Counted from the first letter of the stretch, positions 6,318 to 12,989 are shown. The stretch is 23,840 nucleotides of DNA from CAYRCU01 sp964422865 (GCA_964422865.1 CAYRCU010000015.1:1-23840); one strand, 5' to 3'. Notes: generated from the letters alone by a model not told the origin. A program made the numbers and translations.

Positions 6318-7630
6318 TTTTCTTTTTTAGGCTTGTCTTCCGCACGAATCAAGGGATCAACAAGCATCCCCTTCAAATTCTTCCTCCCAATAATAACAGG
6401 ATATTTTAATGCGCTTCTCTTAGCAACAGACGCGGGTGTTACAATCTTTCTTCCCGCAAGCCAAAACGTCATAGATATCACAGGTCTTTCCTCAACTCCC
6501 AAGCTGCTTCTTACCTTTTTAGTCCAAAGAATATTGCTCTTTTCCAAAAGCCCCAGTTCCCGGGCTAATTTTTCACTAATTGAAGTCCTCCATGCCCCCG
6601 TATCAATCTTTGCCAACACTTTCCTCTTTTGTTTGTCCGCCCCTCGAATCTTTATCTCTTCTTGAGCACTAATGGTAACAGGCCCTTCTCCTCCTTTCAC
6701 TCTCGCGGCAAAACTAGCCGCAAACAAAGCCCGCGAAATCTTCACCCCGTGCTCCGTATCCCGCACATGCAGGTCTTCCACTCGCTCCAGCCTTTTTCTC
6801 AAACCCGCCTGATTACAAAGCTGGATCTGAAGTCCCGGCTGATAATTTAGCTCCAAAACCATTGGCCCCTTCTCGGGATGCAAAACCACATCCACACCCA
6901 TATACCCTAAATCAACCACAATCTGACATTCTATGGCAAGTCTCAATATCCTGCTCCAATTGGGAACTTTTATCCCGTGAAGTTTCCTCTTTGTACCAGG
7001 TTTATGGGTAATATACCTTCCATAATGAATCGCTTTTGTAGTAATTCCTGTCGCAATATCCACACCAACTCCCAAAGCACCCTGATGAAGATTGGCTCTC
7101 CCGCCGGAATCCTTCGTAGGAAGCCTAAGCATCGCCATCACAGGAACTTTATTAAAAACAATAATCCTAATATCGGGCGTTCCCCTGTACGCAAGCTTTT
7201 TAAAAGCCTTGTGCCTTCCCACATATTCCTGCACCAAAACCGTGTCCCTGTCATTTCGCATACTATAAGCACCCTCCAGTACATTAAGAGCGTGAAGCTT
7301 CAAGTCTTCTTCAAAAATCCGCTCACGGGTTGTTGTAATCCAACCATGGCCGTCTTTTGCCCGGTTTTTTATAACAATAATTCCCTCACCGCCAAAGCCG
7401 CGGCTGGGCTTCAACACGAAAGACTTCGGTAAAGTATTCCAGTCAAATCTCAATATTGTTTCAGGCCTTGCAATTTTTTTGTATATCTCCGGAGTTGGAA
7501 TCCCGGCTCTCGTTAAAACCTTGGCGGTCAAAGCCTTCGAAGCCGCAATAGACTTTCCCCGCCTTTTATTATAACGATAAGAAAAAAGCGCAGTGCGCGA
7601 ATTAAGTCCCAAAATAGAAGATGCCTTCAT
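6314..7630 (-). CDS. ATP-grasp ligase fused to a retropepsin-like peptidase domain
   Basis: This 438-aa protein has two domains. Residues ~1-305 form an ATP-grasp ligase related to the alpha-L-glutamate ligase-like group: K74 in SFVLKPSRGFGGEGIIVI binds ATP, DIRIIVFNKVPVMAMLRLP (153-171) is the core strand pair, and VLELNYQPGLQIQ (258-270), with E260 and N262, is the metal site. Residues ~320-428 form a retropepsin-like (RimB/putative zinc protease type) domain: AKIDTGAWRTSISEKLA carries the aspartic DTGA motif (343-346), and YPVIIGRKNLKGMLVDP (410-426) is the typical second half. In other bacteria these two domains are usually separate proteins encoded beside a 7TM protein. Here they are fused, and a 7TM gene lies immediately upstream with a 4-bp overlap. 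The substrate is not known. Confidence 0.87.
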   Translation of the reverse strand: MKASSILGLNSRTALFSYRYNKRRGKSIAASKALTAKVLTRAGIPTPEIYKKIARPETILRFDWNTLPKSFVLKPSRGFGGEGIIVIKNRAKDGHGWITTTRERIFEEDLKLHALNVLEGAYSMRNDRDTVLVQEYVGRHKAFKKLAYRGTPDIRIIVFNKVPVMAMLRLPTKDSGGRANLHQGALGVGVDIATGITTKAIHYGRYITHKPGTKRKLHGIKVPNWSRILRLAIECQIVVDLGYMGVDVVLHPEKGPMVLELNYQPGLQIQLCNQAGLRKRLERVEDLHVRDTEHGVKISRALFAASFAARVKGGEGPVTISAQEEIKIRGADKQKRKVLAKIDTGAWRTSISEKLARELGLLEKSNILWTKKVRSSLGVEERPVISMTFWLAGRKIVTPASVAKRSALKYPVIIGRKNLKGMLVDPLIRAEDKPKKEK

Positions 7631-8523
7631 TCTCTTATAAGTTTCCTGTATCTCCAGTACTCCGTAAATCTAAGTCCAATATACTTGCCCAAAGCCAAAT
7701 CAAAAACAAGCACCCCGATCATCAAAATCTCAGGATTCAAAAGTGCAAACTGCTGCAGTGCCTCCATCGTCAAAAAGATATACGAAAGAAGCGACAAGAC
7801 CACAGTCTCCGTACCCAAGGAAATTGCAGTCCTTGCACTTTTCCCCACCTGAATCTTGCTAAAATCCTCCGCCAGAAGAACCAAAATCAAAACCGGGAAA
7901 ATACTAACACTGGTAATATTCGCTTGCCGAATAAAAGGTGCCAAAAACAGCAAACCCAAAACCCCAAAAACAACTGCCCACAAAATCAAAGCCATCTTCG
8001 GCAAATATTGAAGCTTTACCTTAAACTCCCTTAATAACATCCTTACAACTGTCGATATCGTAACAATCAGCACAAAAAGCCCCACACCCAAAACAGGGCC
8101 GATCGCCACAAACGCAACCGAAAGCGAAGCCGGCAAAAAAATTCCAAACCCTCGCACACCCCCGACGTGCCGCGCCGCGGCAATAAAAGCGGCAATAAAC
8201 GGTAAAAGCAAAAGCAACACGATCGTATTTGGCGGAACACCTGCTTCAACCGCCCCCCGTATTGCATACTTTAAAGGATTAAAAGGAAGAGCGGGACCAA
8301 GCTTTTGCCCCTCAAGAAGCTTCTCCAAAGGACCAACTGTCTCTTCTATATTTTGAGTAAGGTCAAATCTCTGTAACTCCGGCACAGGTCGAGCCGTAGG
8401 CTCAACCGTAGGTATCGGGGTTAACAAACCTTCTACTGTGGGAGTTTGTGCAAACACACTCCCGGAAAAAAGAGTAGAAAACAAAAAAATAAAACCGATA
8501 AAAAACAAAAACCTTCTGCCCAT
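7627..8523 (-). CDS. Seven-transmembrane protein with signal peptide, 7TM-transglutaminase type without the transglutaminase domain
   Basis: A membrane protein of 298 aa from the ATG at 8521-8523. Residues 1-25 are a signal peptide (RR, long hydrophobic run, SVFAQ), followed by a Pro/Thr-rich ~70-residue segment outside the membrane and seven hydrophobic helices at about 98-116, 125-141, 143-161, 176-197, 206-219, 237-255 and 263-280. The layout and its ATP-grasp/retropepsin neighbour suggest the 7TM family usually fused to an inactive transglutaminase, but that extracytoplasmic domain is missing and replaced by a short linker. The frame is open to a GTG at 8532; a TATAAT box at 8535-8540 would put transcription start inside that extension, so I prefer the ATG. 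It is the first gene of the operon; its stop overlaps the next start by 4 bp. Confidence 0.82.
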   Translation of the reverse strand: MGRRFLFFIGFIFLFSTLFSGSVFAQTPTVEGLLTPIPTVEPTARPVPELQRFDLTQNIEETVGPLEKLLEGQKLGPALPFNPLKYAIRGAVEAGVPPNTIVLLLLLPFIAAFIAAARHVGGVRGFGIFLPASLSVAFVAIGPVLGVGLFVLIVTISTVVRMLLREFKVKLQYLPKMALILWAVVFGVLGLLFLAPFIRQANITSVSIFPVLILVLLAEDFSKIQVGKSARTAISLGTETVVLSLLSYIFLTMEALQQFALLNPEILMIGVLVFDLALGKYIGLRFTEYWRYRKLIRE

Positions 8524-8534
8524 ACAGCACACAT

Positions 8535-8543
8535 ATTATACCA
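8535..8543 (-). promoter_or_regulatory. Extended -10 promoter of the 7TM/ATP-grasp operon
   Basis: TGGTATAAT on the minus strand is a perfect TGnTATAAT extended -10, 11 bp before the chosen ATG. There is no convincing -35, which extended -10 promoters tolerate. It lies between the stop of the HTH gene (8571) and the operon, so the operon can be started independently with a leader of only a few bases. Confidence 0.65.
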
Positions 8544-8570
8544 AGAAGAACCGCCCGCAACCAAGAAGCT

Positions 8571-8789
8571 TCAATTTTCGTCCACCTGCATCCCCAACAT
8601 ATACAAAATCGCCTCTTTTTTGTATCTTCTGTCTCCCCTGGAGTTAATCCTGATCGGAGGAAGCTTCCCCCTTTTTCCCCATCTCTTAATAGTTAAAGGA
8701 GAAACTCGTAGAAGCTCAGCCACCTCGCCCACAGTCAACAAATCCGGCAGGTTATTTATATCAATCTTCATTTTCTTTCGCGTCGCCAT
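8571..8789 (-). CDS. Small BldC/MerR-like helix-turn-helix protein
   Basis: A 72-aa protein that is almost entirely one winged-helix DNA-binding domain. LLTVGEVAELLRVSPLTIKRWGKRGKLPPIRI (residues 17-48) contains the two helices of a MerR/excisionase-type HTH, and GDRRYKKEAILYML (52-65) the wing and closing helix. There is no effector or dimerisation domain, as in BldC and phage excisionases. It is closely similar to the N-terminal domain of the giant surface protein encoded at 15517. It sits just upstream of the 7TM/ATP-grasp operon and could regulate it, but no integrase or phage gene is nearby to support an excisionase role. Confidence 0.85.
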   Translation of the reverse strand: MATRKKMKIDINNLPDLLTVGEVAELLRVSPLTIKRWGKRGKLPPIRINSRGDRRYKKEAILYMLGMQVDEN

Positions 8790-8810
8790 ACACTAATTTA
8801 CTTTTAAATA

Positions 8811-8869
8811 TACTTTGTTATAGTCTCCTACTCAGAAACTGACTTTCCTACTCTCAAGATAACAAAGTA
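8811..8869. repeat. Inverted repeat with internal direct repeats upstream of the HTH gene
   Basis: TACTTTGTTAT (8811-8821) and ATAACAAAGTA (8859-8869) are perfect 11-bp inverted arms 37 bp apart. Between them TCCTACTC occurs twice (8826-8833 and 8846-8853), exactly 20 bp apart. The arms overlap -10-like TATAAC/TATATT sequences on the minus strand upstream of the HTH start. This looks like an operator region for that gene; a long-loop terminator of uppS is less likely because no T-run follows. Confidence 0.55.
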
Positions 8870-8893
8870 AATCATGCGATGTCAACAAGCAAA

Positions 8894-10135
8894 TCAAGCA
8901 ACCCTGTCTTTCAGTGCCTCGTAATACTTTTGAAGATAATCATGAGCCGTCTCCCAATTTTCCTTTCCCAGCTCTTCATAAGCAAGAACCCTCAGATGTG
9001 CCGCCTTTTTGGCCTGCAGATCACTAATCCTAAAAACCTCGCTAATATACTCCCGCGCCGCCTCTTCCGCCTCTCCATTCCCCTCCTCCTGCCAAAGCTT
9101 AATCTGAAGACTGGCCGCCAAATTGGGCTCAAACGCAAGCTTAACCTCATCCGAAATCAACCTATAAAACTCCTTCATCGCAGTCCTGGCTTTCCCCCAT
9201 TTTTCCCGCCTGCTCCCCAAAACACCCGCAACCATATATTTTGCGGCCTCCTTCGCAAGTTTCTTGCTTACCCCCCACTGCTCAGCCACATGCCTCATGG
9301 CATACTCACGAAAACGAGTCCCCTCAGGAATATTTGCTAGCCTCCACCAGTCAAGTTCCAGTCCTGCCACAACACGGGGTTTAAATTTAAGATGAGTTTC
9401 CTCATCATTCCCGCCAAACCTTCTTCTCCTACAGCTATAATCCAAAACTGCTCGGCGAAGCTTTTCAGGAGTAAAACCGGGGAAATGATCCTGTTCCCAA
9501 TAAAACTCGGCATATTCCATCTGCCACAACAAAAGCCCACTCGTCCTCTGTTCTCCACTGGTTCTTATCAAAAGATCAACATACGGATACGGCTGGCCCT
9601 TAGTATCCAAATATTTCTCAAACAACTTTTTGTCTACTTCCTTCGCGTCTACTCCATCAGCCACCATACCCCTCACTGCCCGAATAATGTCATCATGTCC
9701 ACCGTAATCAATGGCCAAATTAGCAACATATTTCCTGTAACCCTCAGTTTTTCCCTCAGCTTCGGCAATCTTTTCAATCAAAAACTTCGGCAGGCGATCC
9801 TTTCTTCCCAAATGCACCAGCTTCACTTTTTCCTTGTCCGCCTCAGCCAAATAATCATCGATAAGCTTCACATAAAGCCTCATCAAATAGTCCACCTCTT
9901 CCTTGGTTCTGTCCCAATTCTCGGTAGAAAAACCCCACAAAGTAGTAGTGTGCACCCCCATCTGCCGGCAAGCCCGAGCCAATTTCACTGCCATTTCAAA
10001 CCCGGCCTTGTGCCCCCTCAAAGTATGAAGCCCCCGAGCCCGCGCCCAGCGTCTGTTCCCATCGGGAATAATTGCAATATGATTCGGAATTTTCGTACCC
10101 CTCGGAAGCTTTATAATCTCCTCTTTCTTGTTCAT
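8894..10135 (-). CDS. uppS: Undecaprenyl diphosphate synthase (cis-prenyltransferase) with long C-terminal extension
   Basis: UppS condenses isopentenyl diphosphate onto farnesyl diphosphate to make the lipid carrier for cell-wall polymers. Family motifs are intact: HIAIIPDGNRRWA (19-31, catalytic D25), GHKAG (41-45), GFSTENW (68-74), and LLIRTSGEQRTSGLLLWQ (188-205) with the R...GExR diphosphate-binding residues. The core ends near residue 242 (RRRFGG), whereas the protein has 413 aa, so about 170 residues are extra. The extension is helical, with a TPR-like segment near the end (AYEELGKENWETAHDYLQKYYEAL). It has its own extended -10 box upstream. The HD-domain gene precedes it. Confidence 0.93.
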   Translation of the reverse strand: MNKKEEIIKLPRGTKIPNHIAIIPDGNRRWARARGLHTLRGHKAGFEMAVKLARACRQMGVHTTTLWGFSTENWDRTKEEVDYLMRLYVKLIDDYLAEADKEKVKLVHLGRKDRLPKFLIEKIAEAEGKTEGYRKYVANLAIDYGGHDDIIRAVRGMVADGVDAKEVDKKLFEKYLDTKGQPYPYVDLLIRTSGEQRTSGLLLWQMEYAEFYWEQDHFPGFTPEKLRRAVLDYSCRRRRFGGNDEETHLKFKPRVVAGLELDWWRLANIPEGTRFREYAMRHVAEQWGVSKKLAKEAAKYMVAGVLGSRREKWGKARTAMKEFYRLISDEVKLAFEPNLAASLQIKLWQEEGNGEAEEAAREYISEVFRISDLQAKKAAHLRVLAYEELGKENWETAHDYLQKYYEALKDRVA

Positions 10136-10150
10136 AACCAGAGACAGAAA

Positions 10151-10159
10151 TTATATCAC
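10151..10159 (-). promoter_or_regulatory. Extended -10 promoter of uppS
   Basis: TGATATAAT (TGnTATAAT) on the minus strand sits in the 26-bp gap between the HD gene stop and the uppS ATG, 15 bp before the ATG. The predicted leader is under 10 nt and no Shine-Dalgarno is present. Confidence 0.6.
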
Positions 10160-10161
10160 AC

Positions 10162-10920
10162 TCACCTTAACCAATCCCCGTCATCCCCCTCTCGTCCGTC
10201 CCTACCATCGGACGAACTTCCTAAAAAACGGTTTGGCCCAAGAAGTTCTCCCTCAAAGTCATCTGCAAACCCGCAAATCCTCGGAAGCACGCTCACAGCC
10301 TCCCCCCAAAACTCATCGTCACTCAAAGCCTCATAAGCCTCCCTCGCTCTCTCAACAAACATCTCTCTTGTTGTTTCAAAATGAAGATTCTCCCAAACAT
10401 AAGGAATTCTCCTCACCCACTCATCCCTATCTCTCTCAAGATCTTCCCTTGCGTATTTCCCTTCTTTAACAGCCCTCAAAGCTGCCCTTGCCCTGTTCAA
10501 AGACAAATACTCCAATTTATCCGCATCATACAAAACCCTAGCCTCAAGAGAATCTTGTTCTTGCCCAAATGAATGAGAATTCACCACCGCAAGAACCCGA
10601 GACACCTCTTCATCACTACACCCTTGTCTGACCATCGACTCAACTATCGCTGCATTATTACTCTGCACATCCCCCTTCTTATAGTCATGCCACCAGCCAG
10701 CCATAAGAACCGCCTCATAATCTACTTCTCCATCCATTTTCTCTTCTTCCATTATACGAATAGAATTCCGAACCACAGCTTTGTGATGATCAACACCGTG
10801 ACCGGCATCACCAGAATCTCTTTCCAAAGCATCCCTGGCATCAGCCGAAACTTGAGCCATCCGCAACAGTCTTCTATCAACAGTTCTTTCCATAGCCGTA
10901 GGATAACATAATATTCCCAT
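10162..10920 (-). CDS. HD-domain phosphohydrolase
   Basis: HD proteins are metal-dependent phosphohydrolases acting on nucleotides or related phosphoesters. In this 252-aa protein the metal ligands can be followed: H41/H45 in GHGVDHHKAV, H78-D79 in AGWWHDYKKGD, H116 in VNSHSFGQ, and D132/D134 in YDADKLEYL. The N-terminal stretch before residue 20 and the acidic, Gly/Asp/Arg-rich tail after ~230 fall outside the domain. The start is ambiguous: Met1 has GAGAGGTGA almost touching it, Met10 is 27 bp further in. It precedes uppS on the same strand. Which substrate it uses cannot be told; the short length and lack of a RelA-type synthetase domain make a full (p)ppGpp enzyme unlikely. Confidence 0.85.
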   Translation of the reverse strand: MGILCYPTAMERTVDRRLLRMAQVSADARDALERDSGDAGHGVDHHKAVVRNSIRIMEEEKMDGEVDYEAVLMAGWWHDYKKGDVQSNNAAIVESMVRQGCSDEEVSRVLAVVNSHSFGQEQDSLEARVLYDADKLEYLSLNRARAALRAVKEGKYAREDLERDRDEWVRRIPYVWENLHFETTREMFVERAREAYEALSDDEFWGEAVSVLPRICGFADDFEGELLGPNRFLGSSSDGRDGREGDDGDWLR

Positions 10921-10958
10921 TCACCTCTCAAAACCTCTCAACTCAAAAAAACATACAG

Positions 10959-11423
10959 CTACACCGTCGAATGCCGCCGATTTACCTTGCGTTTCAGAAC
11001 ATCAAATTCTCTTCGCGAGACAGTATTAGACAAATCAGCTTTTAATCCTCGAACATCTTGTTTTATAAAAGACACATCGGCCTCAATTTTAGCAAGCCGC
11101 TCATTTTGCCCAAGAAACATCCTGTTCACACCCTCCAAAACAGCGTCTGTTGCCTGCTCTATCATTTCTTGAACATCGCCCTTAGTAGCTACCTTCCTGG
11201 ATGAAATCTCCCGAGCTACAATTCTTTGAACACCACTCTCGGTAGCAAGCCCCCTGGATACAATTTCTTCCCCAACAATTTCTCGAACGTCATCTTTCGT
11301 GGCTACTCCCCTGGATACAATTTCTTCCCCAACAATTTCTCGAACGTCATCTTTCGTGGCTACTCCCACCTCTTTCAAGACAGAAATCAGGCTGGATTTT
11401 GTGAGAGGTTTCTCATTTGGCAT
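10959..11423 (-). CDS. Small protein with 19-residue tandem repeats and a coiled coil
   Basis: A 154-aa protein from the ATG at 11421-11423; a further upstream start (11444) is in frame but would lie before the predicted transcription start. After a short N-terminus there are four consecutive copies of a 19-residue unit: two identical (residues 20-57, each with VATKDDVREIVGEEIVSR), a diverged third (LATESGVQRIVAREISSR) and a partial fourth (VATKGDVQEMIEQ). Residues ~96-150 look like a coiled coil (LAKIEADVSFIKQDVRGLKADL). I do not recognise a family; the unit is plausible as an oligomerisation or scaffold helix. The protein is soluble and has no catalytic motif. Confidence 0.7.
   Translation of the reverse strand: MPNEKPLTKSSLISVLKEVGVATKDDVREIVGEEIVSRGVATKDDVREIVGEEIVSRGLATESGVQRIVAREISSRKVATKGDVQEMIEQATDAVLEGVNRMFLGQNERLAKIEADVSFIKQDVRGLKADLSNTVSRREFDVLKRKVNRRHSTV
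11251..11364. repeat. 57-bp tandem duplication inside the coiled-coil gene
   Basis: Two head-to-tail copies of a 57-bp unit, 11251-11307 and 11308-11364, appear identical base for base and equal 19 codons. The perfect identity at the DNA level, including third positions, indicates a recent duplication and a site prone to copy-number change. Confidence 0.9.
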
Positions 11424-11432
11424 AGGTAAATA

Positions 11433-11441
11433 ATCATAACA
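11433..11441 (-). promoter_or_regulatory. Extended -10 promoter of the coiled-coil gene
   Basis: TGTTATGAT on the minus strand fits TGnTATnAT and lies 9 bp before the ATG at 11423. It implies a nearly leaderless transcript and supports the shorter start. Confidence 0.5.
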
Positions 11442-11463
11442 CAAAACAACAAGTGTATATCAT

Positions 11464-11788
11464 TCCCTCTGGATTCCCGCTTCCGCGGGAATGACAATGG
11501 GTGGCGGGAATGACAATGGGGGTGTCCTGTCATTCCCGACTTGATCGGGAATCCAGAAGACAAAACGTCATTCCCGACTCTTCCTACTGTCATTCCCGAC
11601 TTGATCGGGAATCCAGGAGTATCCCCAACCCTTCTGTCATTCCCGACTCTTCCTACTGTCATTCCCGACTTTTCCTACTGTCATTCCCGACCTCTCCCCT
11701 GTCATTCCCAACTTCTCCCCTGTCATTCCCGACTTGATCGGGAATCCAGGAGACAAAACGTCATTCCCGACCTGATCGGGAATCCAGA
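11464..11788. repeat. Array of palindromic repeat units and half units
   Basis: About eleven related units fill this gene-free stretch. Four full units on the + strand (11528-11556, 11588-11616, 11721-11749, 11760-11787) have stem ATTCCCGA / TCGGGAAT around a 5-base loop (CTTGA, or CCTGA in the last), flanked by TGTC or CGTC and CCAG. A fifth (11469-11496) is in reverse orientation with a GCGGGAAT stem. Half units that start TGTCATTCCCGAC but lack the second arm occur at 11567, 11635, 11657, 11679 and 11700, the last four spaced 22, 22 and 21 bp; an inverted half unit is near 11503. This is the widespread REP-like 'CATTCCCG...CGGGAATCC' family. Open frames across it are translations of the repeat, not genes. 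Confidence 0.88.
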
Positions 11789-12582
11789 GGCACAACACAA
11801 ATCCCCGCTTTCGCAAGAACAACCCAAAAAGGAAATACAAACACAGCATTAATAACTCTCCTCCAATGCCCCCCTTCCCTTAATAACCTCCAAATCCACT
11901 CACACCTTGAAAACACCCTCGGAGGCAACTTCTTAACACCGGCAAAATAATCAAGACTCCCTCCAACAACCATCACCCCGCCAACCTTCAACTTCTTAAA
12001 ATTTTCCATCACCCAAAGCTCCTGCTTGGGCGCTCCAAAAGCCACAAACAGCAAATCCGGCTTAAACTTATTAATATGCTTTATTACTTCAGAATACCTC
12101 AAACTATCAACCTCTGATACAGGTTTTGCCTCTTTATCCAGCATGGGTCCACTGTTCCCCTCTACTCTGGCATTGGGATACTTGGCTTTTAATTCCTTAA
12201 CAGCTCTCTTGTTTACCTCCTCACTTGCCCCCAACAAAAAAACCTTTAAACCTTTCCTGTGGGAAAGTCCAAACAAATCAATCATCACTTCCCTGCCCTT
12301 TAAAAGAGTAAGTTTATTTCTATTGCCAAGAAACTTATTAGCCCACAAAAGACCAACTCCGTCCGCAAGCGCAACACTAGACATAGAAAGCGCGCGCTTC
12401 AGCCTCAAATTGCGCCTCGCCTCAACTACTATCTCGGGGTTAGGGGTAGAAATAAAAAATTTTGATTCCTTTTTAAGGCAAAACTCAACAAACTCTAGCA
12501 CTCCGTCTCTTGTAGTGCTACTCAAGCCAATTCCCAATATTTTACCTGTCTTTCGAGGTTTTTTTAACATCCGAACATCCAT
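11761..12582 (-). CDS. WecG/TagA/CpsF-family glycosyltransferase
   Basis: Family members transfer an N-acetylaminosugar (ManNAc or ManNAcA) to a lipid-linked sugar during wall teichoic acid, enterobacterial common antigen or capsule synthesis. Motifs in this 273-aa protein: STPNPEIVVEA (45-55), LADGVGLLWANKFLG (72-86), VFLLGAS (114-120), VAFGAPKQELWVMEN (180-194) and VVGGSLDYFAGVKKLPP (205-221), then the usual EWIWRL...RR stretch. The C-terminal 18 residues (LAKAGI...LDSRSGRE) and the TGA stop are encoded by a palindromic repeat unit, so the original C-terminus has been replaced or extended. AGGATGA eight bases before the ATG is a plausible ribosome binding site. The UppS product made next door is the likely lipid carrier class. 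Confidence 0.9.
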   Translation of the reverse strand: MDVRMLKKPRKTGKILGIGLSSTTRDGVLEFVEFCLKKESKFFISTPNPEIVVEARRNLRLKRALSMSSVALADGVGLLWANKFLGNRNKLTLLKGREVMIDLFGLSHRKGLKVFLLGASEEVNKRAVKELKAKYPNARVEGNSGPMLDKEAKPVSEVDSLRYSEVIKHINKFKPDLLFVAFGAPKQELWVMENFKKLKVGGVMVVGGSLDYFAGVKKLPPRVFSRCEWIWRLLREGGHWRRVINAVFVFPFWVVLAKAGICVVPLDSRSGRE

Positions 12583-12989
12583 TTTTTCATCCTATAGCAG
12601 AGAAATTACCCCCTTCACTCAAAATTATACAGTTTTTTGCAAAAAATTGCTCATACTACAGGATGTCTATGCATCAAAACACGGCTTCATCCATAACCTA
12701 TATCTTTTTTTTCGCACCTCTCCCCCACCAACCATCATCCCGCTAAAACACAAATTACTATAGACACAAACACCTTTTAACAACACTGTCATAATTAAAA
12801 CTTTTGTGTACATTTTTTTATCAATTTCCAAGCACAATAATTTTGACTTACCCTCAACCTGTCCACAAAATAACGCTGTAAAAACACAAACTACTATATG
12901 CAAAATATACCACAAAAAATATAAGTCCGGTTATCAAATCAATACTCCAAAAAACATATGATTTCCGTAAAAAACCTATACCCATAGCC
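12583..12989. other. Long AT-rich intergenic region between mreB and the glycosyltransferase gene
   Basis: I see no convincing gene in these 407 bp; an 82-codon minus-strand frame has atypical Cys/Met/Val-rich composition. Notable content: TATAAT on the minus strand at 12624-12629, 41 bp before the glycosyltransferase ATG and its probable -10; two direct repeats AAAACACAAAnTACTATA at 12745-12762 and 12881-12898; and a short hairpin with a T-run right after the mreB stop. An untranslated or small RNA is possible but nothing proves it. Confidence 0.6.
12969..12987 (-). terminator. Weak terminator after mreB
   Basis: On the minus strand, directly after the TAA stop, CTAT-GGGT-ATAG forms a 4-bp hairpin followed by GG and six T. 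The stem is short, so termination may be incomplete. Confidence 0.35.

Noticed and set aside
8524..8532. GTG start of the 7TM protein three codons upstream
   Set aside because: Only 2 bp separate it from the TATAAT box, so it should not be transcribed; the ATG at 8523 also begins directly with the signal peptide.
8571..8789. Phage excisionase role for the small HTH protein
   Set aside because: There is no integrase, att-like repeat or other phage gene nearby; a BldC-like regulator is more economical.
10193..10216. Inverted repeat TCGTCCG/CGGACGA as a terminator of the HD-domain gene
   Set aside because: It lies inside the 3' coding part of the HD gene and is not followed by a T-run on either strand.
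11528..11788. Possible CRISPR array (repeated ~29-bp palindromic units)
   Set aside because: Spacing is irregular (units lie from 21 to over 40 bp apart), half units are mixed in, the intervening DNA is itself repeat-like, and no cas gene is present. A REP-like repeat array explains it better.
11501..11852. Several + and - strand open frames with IPDLIGNP / GFPIKSGMTG type peptides
   Set aside because: They are translations of the palindromic repeats, a well-known annotation artefact, and lack independent start signals.
12667..12915. 82-codon minus-strand frame between mreB and the glycosyltransferase
   Set aside because: Its composition (Cys, Met, Val-rich with a weak hydrophobic start) is unlike its neighbours, it contains the direct repeat sequences, and no ribosome binding site or promoter fits.
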